From positions 1 through 44,804 of the forward strand of contig NZ_LFLZ01000072.1 in NCBI RefSeq assembly GCF_001189845.1: a DNA stretch of 44,804 bases, written 5' to 3'. This stretch comes from Bradyrhizobium tropiciagri. Lineage in GTDB: Bacteria > Pseudomonadota > Alphaproteobacteria > Rhizobiales > Xanthobacteraceae. Below the pieces are notes generated by a model. The model was not told the origin of the DNA, did no database searches, and saw nothing but the letters and a program-made list of their open reading frames with translations. Both the position numbers and the translations under genes were made by a program. This document shows, piece after piece, positions 7,706-16,709 of the stretch (position 1 is the stretch's first letter; every line of letters begins with the position of its first letter).

Positions 7706-8994
7706 TTAACCCAGGGTTTCGACCAGGCGATGCATCGCCTCGGCCGTCGATTCACTGTCGGAGACCAGCGCAAGGCGGATATAGCCCGCGCCCGGATTGG
7801 AACCGTCGTTCTGCTCGCGCGCCAGATAGCTGCCGGGAATCACGCGAACGCCGGCATCGCGATAGAGCCTGACGGTTGTCGCCTCGTCGCCGCCGCGATC
7901 GGAGACATCGAGCCACACGCAGAAACCGCCGGCGGGCCGCTTGTAGCCGTAGCGGCTGCCGAGGATCTGGTCGGCGAGGTCGAACTTGATGCGATAGAGC
8001 CTGCGGTTCTCCTCGACATGCGCCTCGTCGCCATAGGCGGCGACCGCGACGTGCTGCAGCGGCACCGGCACCTGCGGCGCGGCGACATTGCGCAGCTCGA
8101 GGAATGCGGCCATGAACTTTCGATCGCCGGCGGCGAAGCCGACGCGCATGCCCGGCAGGTTCGAGCGCTTCGACAGCGATTGGAACGCGACCACATTGGT
8201 GAAGTCGGGTCCGGCGCATTCCAGCATGCTGCCCGGTGCTTCGCGGGTGTAGATCTCCGAGTAGCACTCGTCGCTCAGGATCATGAAGCCATGGCGATCG
8301 GCGAGCTGCTTCAGCCGCGTGAAATAGGCACGCGAGGCGACCGAGCCCTGCGGATTGGCGGGCGAGGCAAGGAAGAACGCCACGGTACGCGCCAGCGTCG
8401 CCTCGTCGATCGAATCAAGATCGGGCAGGAAGCCGTTGGCGAGCGTGGTCGGCAGATAGATCTGCTCGCAGCCGGCCGCGCGGGCGCGGCGCCATAGGCC
8501 GGATAGAACGGATTCGGCATCAGGATCGCCGGCCGGCCCTTGCGCGGCGAGACGTAGCGTGACGCCGTGATTGCGGCGAAGAACAGCCCCTCGCGGCTGC
8601 CGTTCAGCACCATCACCTCGCTCTCCGGATCGACCGGGCGCGGCAATTGGAACCGGCTCGACAGCCAGGTCGCGGCCGCGCGGCGGAACGGCTCGATGCC
8701 CTTGGCCATCGGGTAGCGGCCGAACTCGGCGGTGTGCTTCGAAAGCACTGGCCCGACGAAATCAGGCACCGGGTGCTGCGGCTCGCCGACCGACAGCGTA
8801 ATCAAGGGCTTAGCCGGCTGGTACGGCGCCAGGAGCTCGGTGGTACGCACGAATGGGGAACGCTCGGCCTGGCCGGCGGATGCGACATCGCCGGCGCCCT
8901 GCGCCAAGCCGGATGAGGCGGTCATTGCCATGGTTGAAATGCCAGCACTTTCACTGCGGTCGGGGTTGAGGGGCGCCGACCGTAAACCGATCAA
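7706..8994 (-). pseudogene. Class I/II aminotransferase, interrupted by one apparent frameshift
   Basis: Two overlapping frames together encode one PLP-dependent fold-type I aminotransferase of about 420 aa. The first (8994 down to about 8488) covers the N-terminal arm, SVGEPQHPVPDF, VMVLNGSREGLF and PNPFYPAYGA. The second (about 8486 to 7706) covers FFLASPANPQGSV, ILSDECYSEIY, the PLP lysine in FQSLSKRSNLPGMRVG, and the C-terminal domain. Restoring one C within the all-G/C run 8471-8493 joins them with a perfect reading of the expected YGAGARAAGCEQIY-type sequence. Substrate cannot be told; succinyldiaminopimelate aminotransferase-like enzymes look similar. The start could be 8994 or 8931. 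The gene is upstream of ftsK and possibly in its operon. Confidence 0.85.
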
Positions 8995-9119
8995 GTCACC
9001 ATAGATAGGGCGAGGTTAAGACGCGATTAACCATCGGCGGCGGGCACGATCGGCCGGCCCGTGATATCAGCGCTCGCCGATCAAAACCGCATCGAAATTG
9101 CACCGAGATTGCGCCGAGA

Positions 9120-9434
9120 TTGCTTTTGGACATGATCCATCGCCGCGCCGTCAGGGCGCTCATCATCACGGGCGCGCGCGAAGTCCTGCTGCTGCGGATT
9201 CGCCCGCCGCACGGGGATTGCTTCTGGATCGCGCCCGGCGGCGGCAGCGAGGGCGACGAGACGCGGGAAGCGACGTTGCGGCGGGAGCTCGCCGAGGAAT
9301 TGGGGCTGGTCGATTTCGCGCATGAAGCCAACGGGCTACGGCACGAGATGCGCGACGTCTACCGCGCCGGCAGCTTCTCGAACGACGGCTTGCCTTCGGG
9401 CAGATGGTGGAAGGTCTGCTTGTCGCAGGCGTAG
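9120..9434 (+). pseudogene. Nudix hydrolase, 3'-truncated
   Basis: The first ~75 codons encode the start of a Nudix domain with an intact Nudix box (GGSEGDETREATLRRELAEELGL), the metal-binding loop that hydrolyses nucleoside diphosphates linked to another group. A full Nudix domain needs about 60 more residues. After roughly position 9330 the frame has no family resemblance and runs antisense through the 3' end of the GFA gene (9359-9763) to a stop at 9434. The natural 3' half therefore appears lost and replaced by the convergent gene. A 104-aa product may be made but is unlikely to be active. Confidence 0.65.
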
Positions 9435-9763
9435 ATCGTCATCTGCGGGGTGAACACACTGGGGTCGTCGAAGGTGCCGACCTTCAGGATCGCGGCGGGC
9501 AAGCTTGGTATCTTGGTCACGAGATGCGTGCCGCATTCCGGGCAGAACTCGCGGGTCACGGCGCGCTCGAGATCCTTGCGGGTGAACTGCTTCGGTTCGC
9601 TTGCGGTGTATTTGAAGCCTGCGGCCGGCATCGCCATGAACAGGTTCGGCCCGCCGCCGGTGATGTACTGGCATTCGCGGCACAGGCATTGCGCCGCCAT
9701 CATTGGTTCGCCTTCGGCCTCATAGCGCACGTTGCCGCAATAGCACCTGCCTTGCACCTTCAT
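9359..9763 (-). CDS. GFA (glutathione-dependent formaldehyde-activating)/CENP-V family protein
   Basis: The 134-aa zinc protein has the family cysteine pattern: CYCGNVRY near residue 7, CLCRECQ near residue 33 and FCPECGTHL near residue 79. Family members bind zinc, and some act on glutathione-formaldehyde adducts, but the role of most is unknown. The start at 9763 (MKVQGRCYCG) is chosen because GGGAGG lies 5 nt upstream; an in-frame ATG at 9781 has no comparable site. The gene converges on, and overlaps, the truncated Nudix frame. Confidence 0.85.
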   Translation of the reverse strand: MKVQGRCYCGNVRYEAEGEPMMAAQCLCRECQYITGGGPNLFMAMPAAGFKYTASEPKQFTRKDLERAVTREFCPECGTHLVTKIPSLPAAILKVGTFDDPSVFTPQMTIYACDKQTFHHLPEGKPSFEKLPAR

Positions 9764-9938
9764 GACGTCCTCCCGATTCATGCATTCTTCTTGGCGATCT
9801 TCATGTGAAGCGCCGTTCCGCATTTGGCGCGGACGGGCCGTAGTGTCGATGCCGCCGGTTATCCTGGCAAATGGTTTTTTGTGACGTCCGGATCACGAAA
9901 ACACTGGTCGGCAGATGACGCGACGTCTGCCGGCCGCG

Positions 9939-10972
9939 TCATGGCCTCGCGCGCGTCTGCGCGCGCAACGCGCCGGGTGACTGATTGAACCATCGCCGGA
10001 ACGCGCGGTGGAAGGTGCTGACATCCTTGAAGCCGAGATTGTCGCTGACACATGCCACCGGCTGCCCTTGCCGGATTTGCCGGTACGCAAGCTGTTTTCT
10101 CTCCGCGGTGAGTAATTCCGTGTAGCTGGTGCCCTCGCGCTTCAGGCGGCGATAGAGAGTGGGTCGGCTGACATGGAGCGATCTGCAGACATCTTCAATG
10201 TCCAGGCCGCGATCCAGGCTGGCGCGGATGCGCTGCCGGACCTTGCTGACCAGCACGCTTTCGATCTCGATGTTTTGCAGCGCCTGATGCGCACGCTCCT
10301 GCAGGATCGTCTTCAGATAGGGATTGGCCGTGCGGATCGGTCGATCCAGAACGTCCCGCGGCAGCAGCATGCAAGTGACGTCGCCGTCGAAACTCACAGC
10401 CCTGCCGAACACCGCGGCGAAGTGCCGATGATAGGGCGGACGCGGAAAGGCGAATGTACAGGCGGTTGGCGCCGCAGGAACGCCGGTCATCTCCTCCAAC
10501 CACGTCACAAGCGCGCTCATGCTGCGCTCGACGGCCGGTCGGGGATAGTCCTTGTCCGGCGCGAACGAAATGGTCAGCCTGAGCGAGCCGCCGCTGATGC
10601 TGGACTCCAGCGCTCGGAGGGGTTCATGAGTGCGATGTGGTGCTGGAAAACCTGCAATGCTTCGCCCACATCGCCGCAATGGCACAGCAGGCTCGCGAGC
10701 ACGCCGCGCGTCGATGGATTATAGGCCTGCCCGGCGAGGAGGCCGATCTGGGGCAGCGTTGGATTGTTGGCGGCGATCCGCCACAGCGCCAGCAGCAGCG
10801 CCTCGGGAAGGCGTTGCTCCTGCGGCGGCAAGGCATCGCTGCCGTGGTCGATCAAGGCCGCGCGGTCGAGGCCGGCTTCAGCCAGTTGGGCGTCCGTCGC
10901 AACGCCGCGGTCGCGCAGGAAATCGTGGAGATCGAGCACCGCCATGGCGGATACGGTCGTGCGTGGATGCAT
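9939..10972 (-). pseudogene. AraC-family transcriptional regulator, interrupted by one apparent frameshift
   Basis: Two frames form one regulator of about 340 aa. The N-terminal part (10972 to about 10612; MHPRTT or MAVLDL start) and the following part together form the arabinose-binding-like sensor domain. The second part ends in an AraC DNA-binding domain with two helix-turn-helices (DIEDVCRSLHVSRPTLYRRLKREG and the GFKDVSTFHRAFRRWFNQSPG region). The break is between ALMNPSE and LESSISGGS; adding one base near 10608-10616 restores a single frame. It diverges from the PPOX-amidase pair, which it probably controls. A GCAACGTTGC palindrome lies in the shared intergenic region at 11045-11054. 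Confidence 0.82.
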
Positions 10973-11149
10973 CACGGGGCAGCCCCTGATCGCCGGACGG
11001 CGAACGATACAACAAGATCGATGCGTCACAAACTGCCGCCGATCGCAACGTTGCAACCGATTGCCATGCGATTGATCCCCGGAGCCATGTTTCGCGCGCA
11101 CCGTCCACCGTAGTGTTTGACGCATGGCAACAATGTAAGGGGCTCTCCA

Positions 11150-12196
11150 ATGCTGGATGTCATGCAACCCGGCAGAATCACGGCGCTGTCGGATCTGCGC
11201 AAGCTGATCGCGGAGCCGCCGGCGATGATGCACAGGCGCTTGCAGCGGCAGATCGACGATTACTGCCTGACCGTGATCCGGAATGCGTCGGTCTGCGTGG
11301 TCGGGTTGGCCAAACAGGCGGGCGTTGTGTTCGTCAATCTCCGCGCCACGCCGGTGGTCACGGCCGAGGCGGAGCGGGTCGATCTGGTCTGGCCGGCGGG
11401 CGTCGATTTGCCGGCGAGCCTGGCTCGCGGCGAAACGTTGAACGGCAGCCTCTATTTCATCATGCCGGGCATCGGCTTCGCCCTGCGGGCCAACGGTCGT
11501 TGCTCGGCAGAGCAGGTCGAAGGCGGCGAGACACGGTTGGCGTTCCGCGCCGACGCGTTCTTCCTGCACTGCTCGCGCGCCAAGGTGCGCGCCAGGTTCT
11601 GGGAGCCTCGAGCAGACCAACTGCGATATGCTGACGGAGCCGGAGGCGGAACGCTGTCCGAGGACGCCCTGACGTTCATCTCACGCTCGCCCTATGTGCT
11701 GATCCTGACGCAGGATTCCGCCGGCAAGACGGAGCTTTCGCCGCGTGGCGATCCCGATGGTTTTGTGCTGGCGCTCGACCGGAGCACCCTGCTGATCCCC
11801 GAGCGGCCCGGCAACAAGGTCGCCTGCACGCTGACCAACATCCTGCTGCACGACGCGGTGACGGTCGTCTTCCTGATTCCCGGCTCGGCCGACGTGCTCG
11901 TGGTCAATGGCCGCTGCTGGCTGTGCACCGAGCAGCACATGCTGATGCCGACCGCGGTGCAGGGCAAAACGCCGAAGCTCGGCATGGTTCTGCAGGTCGA
12001 CGAATTTCGCTTCCAGCACAGCCCCGCGTTGGTCGAGGCGGGGCTGTGGTCCAAGGAGACGCATCTTCGCGAGAGCGACATTCCCTCCTTCTCCAAGATG
12101 CTGGCCGAGCATATGAACGGCAGGGGACTGCTCGGCAAGGCGACGACGCTGGTCGTCGATGCGGTGGTCAAACACGATCTGAAGCACCTTTACTGA
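11150..12196 (+). CDS. Tandem PPOX-type (pyridoxamine 5'-phosphate oxidase-like) flavoprotein
   Basis: The 348-aa protein appears to contain two split-barrel domains. The second (about residues 180-310) resembles single-domain FMN-dependent PPOX proteins of the MSMEG_1061 type, with ELSPRGDPDGFVLALD, LLIPERPGNK, VVFLIPGSADVLVVNGR and a VDEFRFQHS strand. The first (about 10-155) keeps the same plan (CVVGLAKQAGVVFVN, LYFIMPGIGFALRANGR, RADAFFLHCSRAKVRARFW) but lacks the PKGDP-like FMN-site motif. One half may thus be structural. The start at 11150 has AAGGGG 8 nt upstream. The amidase begins 13 bp after the stop, so the two are an operon. The substrate is unknown. Confidence 0.75.
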   Translation: MLDVMQPGRITALSDLRKLIAEPPAMMHRRLQRQIDDYCLTVIRNASVCVVGLAKQAGVVFVNLRATPVVTAEAERVDLVWPAGVDLPASLARGETLNGSLYFIMPGIGFALRANGRCSAEQVEGGETRLAFRADAFFLHCSRAKVRARFWEPRADQLRYADGAGGGTLSEDALTFISRSPYVLILTQDSAGKTELSPRGDPDGFVLALDRSTLLIPERPGNKVACTLTNILLHDAVTVVFLIPGSADVLVVNGRCWLCTEQHMLMPTAVQGKTPKLGMVLQVDEFRFQHSPALVEAGLWSKETHLRESDIPSFSKMLAEHMNGRGLLGKATTLVVDAVVKHDLKHLY

Positions 12197-12209
12197 GGGC
12201 CGTCACGCG

Positions 12210-13715
12210 ATGGTGCTCAGGGTCGACGAATATGTCAGGTCAGATGCAACAGAGCTCGCCCGTCTGGTCAGGATTGGCGAGATCGCAGCAACCGAATTGC
12301 TGGAGGTCGCTACAGCCCAGCTCGCGCGCTTGAACCCGATGCTCAATGCCGTCAATCGGCCGATGCTGGTCGAGGCGCAAGCGCGGGTGCAGCAACCGCT
12401 CGCCGGGCCGCTGGCCGGCGTTCCCATGCTGATCAAGGATGCGATCCAGGATTATGCCGGGCTCGCGACCTCCAACGGCAGCCGTGGGTTCTGCCGCATC
12501 GTACCCGGGCAGCATTCCACATTCGTGCAACGGCTGCTCGATGCGGGTGCGGTGATCATCGGCAAATCGAACACGCCGGAGTTGGCGCTCAAGGGCGTCA
12601 CCGATCCCAAGGCGTTTGGCGTCACGCGAAATCCGTGGGATCTCTCGCGCACGGCCGGCGGTTCCAGCGGCGGCTCGGCCGCGGCCGTCGCAGCAGGCAT
12701 TGTGCCGATGGCCGGAGCCAATGACGGCGGCGGCTCGATCCGAATTCCGGCGGCCTGCTGCGGCCTGTTCGGCTTGCGGCCCTCGCGTGGCCGCGTTCCG
12801 CCCGGGCCGGCTGTCGGCGAAATCTGGGAAGGCGCCTCGAGTGATCACGTCCTGACCCGCAGCGTGCGGGACTCGGCGCTGGCGCTCGACGTTCTCTCTG
12901 GACCCGAGCAGGGCGATCCGTTCGTCATTGCGCCGCCGGTTGGCAGTTTCGTCGAGATGGCCGCGCGCGAGCCGGGCCGCCTGCGTGTGGCCTTCAGCGC
13001 GGCGTCTCCTCTGGATACCGACGTGCATCCGGAAGCCGTGAAGGCGGTCAATCATGCAGCCGAATTGCTCAGCTCACTCGGACACGACGTCGTCGAGGAG
13101 CGTCCCAAATACGACGGGCCGGCGCTCGCTCGCTGCTATCTCGAGATGTATTTCGGACAAGTCGCGGCAACGCTCGCGGACGCGCGCGCGGCCGGCGCCC
13201 GGAGTGCGGATTTCGAGCTTGCGACCCTGCTCCTCGAGGTGCTCGGCAAAGCCCGCAGCGCCGGCGCTTATGTGCGCAGTCATCGGCGCTGGAACGAGTT
13301 CGCGCGCGGCCTTGGCGAATTTCACCAGCGCTACGACGTGTTTCTGACCCCGGCGATCGCCTTTCCGCCCGTCGACCATGCGGCTACTGTGATGCCCGCG
13401 GCTCAGCAGAACGTTCTGGCGTTTCTGCTCAATACCGGCCTGCTCGGCGTCATGGCTCGCCTCGGCCTCATGGAAGGCGCGCTTGCCAGGCTTTCGCGTC
13501 AGAACCTGACCCTCACGCCCTTTACGCAGCTTGCCAATCTGACGGGTGTGCCTGCCATGAGTGTACCACTGCATCGAACGGTCGACGGTCTGCCGCTCGG
13601 CGTGCAATTCATCGCCGCGTTCGGCAACGAAGCGCTTCTCCTGCAACTCGCCACGCAACTGGAGTGCGCGCAGCCCTGGATGGAGCGGCTGCCGGCGCTC
13701 GCCATTCCACAATGA
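12210..13715 (+). CDS. Amidase signature family hydrolase
   Basis: The 501-aa enzyme has the amidase Ser-cisSer-Lys triad region: Lys in GVPMLIKDAIQD near residue 80, and GGSSGGSAAAVAAG with both serines near residues 150-160. GANDGGGSIRIPAACCG then carries the second signature. It resembles amidases acting on 6-aminohexanoate cyclic dimer and other amides, but the substrate cannot be fixed from sequence. The C-terminal region ends with the usual TGVPAMSVPLHRTVDGLPLGVQF block. It is coupled to the PPOX gene upstream and converges on the amtB operon, with an amtB terminator between them. Confidence 0.92.
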   Translation: MVLRVDEYVRSDATELARLVRIGEIAATELLEVATAQLARLNPMLNAVNRPMLVEAQARVQQPLAGPLAGVPMLIKDAIQDYAGLATSNGSRGFCRIVPGQHSTFVQRLLDAGAVIIGKSNTPELALKGVTDPKAFGVTRNPWDLSRTAGGSSGGSAAAVAAGIVPMAGANDGGGSIRIPAACCGLFGLRPSRGRVPPGPAVGEIWEGASSDHVLTRSVRDSALALDVLSGPEQGDPFVIAPPVGSFVEMAAREPGRLRVAFSAASPLDTDVHPEAVKAVNHAAELLSSLGHDVVEERPKYDGPALARCYLEMYFGQVAATLADARAAGARSADFELATLLLEVLGKARSAGAYVRSHRRWNEFARGLGEFHQRYDVFLTPAIAFPPVDHAATVMPAAQQNVLAFLLNTGLLGVMARLGLMEGALARLSRQNLTLTPFTQLANLTGVPAMSVPLHRTVDGLPLGVQFIAAFGNEALLLQLATQLECAQPWMERLPALAIPQ

Positions 13716-13785
13716 GCCGCCATGACGTCACGGCCTGGTCTCGCGCACGTGGCACCTGCTGTCGAACCCGCATGAGCCGATCGCG

Positions 13786-13822
13786 GAAAAAAGAAAGGGG
13801 CTCCAACTTGCGCTGGAGCCCC
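13786..13822 (-). terminator. Rho-independent terminator of the 13.9-15.7 kb glnK-amtB operon
   Basis: On the minus strand a perfect 9-bp stem (GGGGCTCCA/TGGAGCCCC, 8-nt loop) at 13797-13822 is followed by a T-rich run (TTTCTTTTTT). It lies about 85 bp after the amtB stop. On the plus strand the hairpin is preceded, not followed, by the A-rich tract, so it ends the minus-strand transcript. Confidence 0.85.
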
Positions 13823-13905
13823 TCAACGGCCCGGACATTGCCGGGTATGTGCCCGGACCGTAGTTCTGGACCTGGCCCCGGAGGGAGCCAGAGTCCCGGG
13901 AGAAC

Positions 13906-15353
13906 TCACATGTTGTAAGCGCGCTCCGTGTGCTCGGTGATGTCGAGGCCTTCACGCTCGGTCTCGACGTTGGCACGCAGGCCGACGATCACGTCGACGA
14001 TCTTGTAGAGGATCGCCGAACCGATGCCCGACCACACCAGCGTGGTGCTGACGCCCCAGAGCTGCGAGATCATCTGCGCCGCGAAGTCGTAATCGGCGAC
14101 CTTCGGCGGGATCGCGGTGTAGTCGATGATGCCGGCGCCACCGAGCGCCGGGTTGACCAGGATGCCGGTGCCGAGCGCGCCGACGATGCCGCCGATGCAG
14201 TGGACGCCGAACACGTCGAGCGAGTCGTCATAGCCGAGTGCGTTCTTCACCACGGTGCAGAAGAACAGGCAGACCACGCCGACCACGAGGCCGAGCACGA
14301 TGGCGCCCATCGGACCGGCATAGCCGGCCGCCGGCGTCACCGCGACGAGGCCCGCGACCGCGCCCGAGAGCGCGCCGAGCAACGAGGGATGGCCCTTGAT
14401 GATCCATTCCGCGAACATCCAGGACAACGCCGCCGCGGCGGTTGCCACGAAGGAGTTGGTCATGGCGAGCGCAGCGCCGCCATTGGCTTCGAGGTTGGAG
14501 CCGGCGTTGAAGCCGAACCAGCCGACCCAGAGTAGCGAGGCGCCGATCATGGTCATGGTCAGCGAGTGCGGAGCCATCAGCTCCTTGCCGTAGCCGGTGC
14601 GCTTGCCGATCAGCAGCGCGCCGACCAGGCCGGCGATGCCGGCGTTGATGTGCACGACGGTGCCGCCGGCGAAGTCGATCGCACCCTTCTTGAAGATCCA
14701 GCCGGCGTCGGCGTTGATCGCGTCGAGGGCGCCTGCGCCTTCGTCTTGGCATCGCCGTCAGCCGCGGCGGCGAGCGCCTTGGCAGCATCCTGGATCGCGT
14801 CCGGGCCCGGCCAGTACCAGACCATGTGCGCGATCGGGAAGTAGATCACGGTGACCCAGATCGGGATGAACAGCGCGATCGCCGCGAACTTCATCCGTTC
14901 GGCAAAGGCGCCGACGATGAGGGCCGGCGTGATCGCCGCGAAGGTCATCTGGAAGCAAACGTAAACCAGCTCCGAGATGTTGGCGTCGACCGAGAAGGTC
15001 GCGGCCTTCGAGTCCGGCGTGACGCCCATCAGGAAGGCCTTGGAGAAGCCGCCGATGAAGTCGGAGCCGCCGGTGAAGGCGAGGCTGTACCCGTAGAGGG
15101 CCCAGAGCACGGTGACGATGCAGACCGTGTAGAACACCTGCGCCAGCACCGAGAGCATGTTCTTGGAGCGGACGAGACCGCCATAGAACAGCGCGAGGCC
15201 CGGGATGGTCATCAACAGCACCAGCACCGTCGATGTCAGCATCCAGGCGTTGTCGCCCTTGTTGACGGTTGGCTCGGCGTAGGCGGCGGTTGCGGCAAAC
15301 AGGCCGACTGCGAGGGCCGCCAGTCCCGCGCCATAGGGACGCTTGAACGTCAT
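13906..15353 (-). pseudogene. amtB: Ammonium transporter AmtB, interrupted by one apparent frameshift
   Basis: Two frames encode one Amt/MEP/Rh channel of about 480 aa. From 15353 to about 14731 come the signal peptide (MTFKRPYGAGLAALAVG...), the first membrane helices with MTIPGLALFYGGLVRSKN, and WYWPGPDA. From about 14729 to 13906 come VVHINAGIAGL with the first pore His, WVGWFGFNAGS, LGYDDSLDVFGVHCIGGIVG with the second pore His, and the C-terminal tail that meets GlnK. Restoring one C near 14730/14731 gives the expected AALDAINADAGWIF reading across the join. The start has AGGAG upstream. It follows glnK by 39 bp. It may be intact in the living strain. Confidence 0.9.
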
Positions 15354-15392
15354 GTCATATTACTCCTGAGGTCTTAAGGTTTGAGCGCGAAA

Positions 15393-15731
15393 TCAGAGGG
15401 CCGCCGCATCGGCCTCGCCGGTGCGGATGCGCACGGCGTGCTCGAGGCTGATGACGAAGATCTTGCCGTCGCCGATCTGTCCGGTCTTGGCGGCGGAGGT
15501 GATGGCGTCGATGGTCTTGTCGACCTGGTCGGAGCCGACTGCGACCTCGATCTTGATCTTGGGCAGGAAGCTCACGGCATATTCGGCGCCGCGATAGATT
15601 TCCGTGTGACCCTTCTGACGGCCGTACCCCTTGACTTCCGTCACCGTGAGACCGTGAACGCCAATGGCGGTCAGGGCGTCACGGACCTCTTCCAGTTTGA
15701 ATGGCTTAATGATTGCCATAACAATTTTCAT
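15393..15731 (-). CDS. glnK: Nitrogen regulatory protein P-II (GlnK type), operon with the frameshifted amtB
   Basis: The 112-aa PII signal protein has the T-loop GRQKGHTEIYRGAEY with the uridylylation site Tyr51, and the B-loop TGQIGDGKIFV that binds ATP/ADP and 2-oxoglutarate. PII trimers block AmtB when ammonium is plentiful. Its position directly upstream of amtB supports the GlnK role rather than GlnB, and transcription from a sigma-54-like element at 15839-15853 is likely. It is about 75% identical by eye to the second PII at 20499. Confidence 0.95.
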   Translation of the reverse strand: MKIVMAIIKPFKLEEVRDALTAIGVHGLTVTEVKGYGRQKGHTEIYRGAEYAVSFLPKIKIEVAVGSDQVDKTIDAITSAAKTGQIGDGKIFVISLEHAVRIRTGEADAAAL

Positions 15732-16055
15732 GAGTCCTATCCCCGCTTGGGCCCGGTGCGAACGAACACCGGGAGTTTCGACTGAGGTTCACCACGCGGA
15801 GGACTTCCACTACGCGGGCACAGCCGGGACCCTTAGAATCAAATGCCGTGCCAACCGGCCGGAGTTCGCTAATGGATTATGAATCCGGATATTTTCCCGC
15901 GTTGCGGGAGCAGGGTGCCCCTGCGCTATTCCGTCGCGCCTAAAATCTAATCAGGCCGGCTCAATTCGTGAGCAAACCAGGGTCCGGACACAATTCTGCT
16001 TAGCAGGGGAGCAGTGATAGGTATTCAAATAGGGCGGTGCCGGACCATTAGACCA
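15732..16055. other. Gene-free 324-bp region upstream of glnK
   Basis: No ORF here looks real. It holds the glnK leader, the -24/-12 element, and a perfect inverted repeat GCAGGG-TGC-CCCTGC at 15910-15924, about 57 bp upstream of the -24 box. That is a plausible but unproven activator site, as it does not match the usual NtrC consensus closely. The stretch also contains the 3' flank of clpP. Confidence 0.6.
15839..15853 (-). promoter_or_regulatory. Sigma-54-type promoter for glnK-amtB
   Basis: On the minus strand TGGCACG, then 4 nt, then TTGA gives a perfect -24 box and a -12 box that differs from TTGC only in the last base, with the required 10-bp gap between GG and G. It would start transcription about 95 nt upstream of the glnK ATG. 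NtrC/sigma-54 control of glnK-amtB is established in proteobacteria, so the match is meaningful. Confidence 0.7.
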
Positions 16056-16658
16056 TTAGGCGGCGTCGCGCGCCGCGAAGACCTTGTCGATCAAGCCCCA
16101 TTCGAGCGCCTGCTGCGCGGACATGAAGTGATCGCGGTCCAGCGTCCGCTCGACGTCGGCCTCGGTGCGCCCGCAATGTTGCGCGTAAAGCCGGGTGATG
16201 CGCCGCTTGGTCTCCTGCATCTCGGTGGCGTGGATCAGGATGTCCGACGCCTGGCCCTGGAAGCCGCCGAGTGGCTGATGCACGTGGAGGCTCGCATTCG
16301 GGAGCGCGGCGCGGTGGCCGGGTTCGCCGGCCATCAGCAGGAACGAGCCCATCGAGCGCGCGGTGCCCATGCACAGCGTGTGCACCGGCGCCTTGATGAA
16401 CTGCATGGTGTCGTACATCGCAAGCCCGCTGGTGATCACGCCGCCATAGGAGTTGATGTAGAGGTTGATCGGCTTGTTCGGGTTGTCGGCCTCGAGGAAC
16501 AGCAGCTGGGCGCAGACCAGCCCGGACATCGCATCATTGACCTCGCCGTTCAGGAAGATGATGCGCTCGCGCAGCAGCCTGGAATAGATGTCGAAGGAGC
16601 GTTCGCCGCGGGGCGACTGTTCGACGACCATGGGGACGAGTTGCATCATGTCGCGCAT
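16056..16658 (-). CDS. clpP: ATP-dependent Clp protease proteolytic subunit (ClpP paralog)
   Basis: The 200-aa serine protease forms the barrel that degrades proteins fed by ClpX or ClpA. The Ser in MGTARSMGSFLLMAG, the His in LHVHQPLGGFQGQ and the Asp in GLIDKVF are kept. Several flanking residues differ from the standard enzyme: Arg rather than Ala before the catalytic Ser's Met-Gly context, INSYGG instead of INSPGG, and SLHVHQ instead of RVMIHQ. With no tig or clpX beside it, this is probably an accessory ClpP. The start at 16658 has GGAGG 6 nt upstream. It is not in an operon. Confidence 0.93.
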   Translation of the reverse strand: MRDMMQLVPMVVEQSPRGERSFDIYSRLLRERIIFLNGEVNDAMSGLVCAQLLFLEADNPNKPINLYINSYGGVITSGLAMYDTMQFIKAPVHTLCMGTARSMGSFLLMAGEPGHRAALPNASLHVHQPLGGFQGQASDILIHATEMQETKRRITRLYAQHCGRTEADVERTLDRDHFMSAQQALEWGLIDKVFAARDAA

Positions 16659-16709
16659 CGGCGACCTCCATGTCTGCAGGTGATGAAATCTCAGCGGTGA
16701 AGTTCGCGA

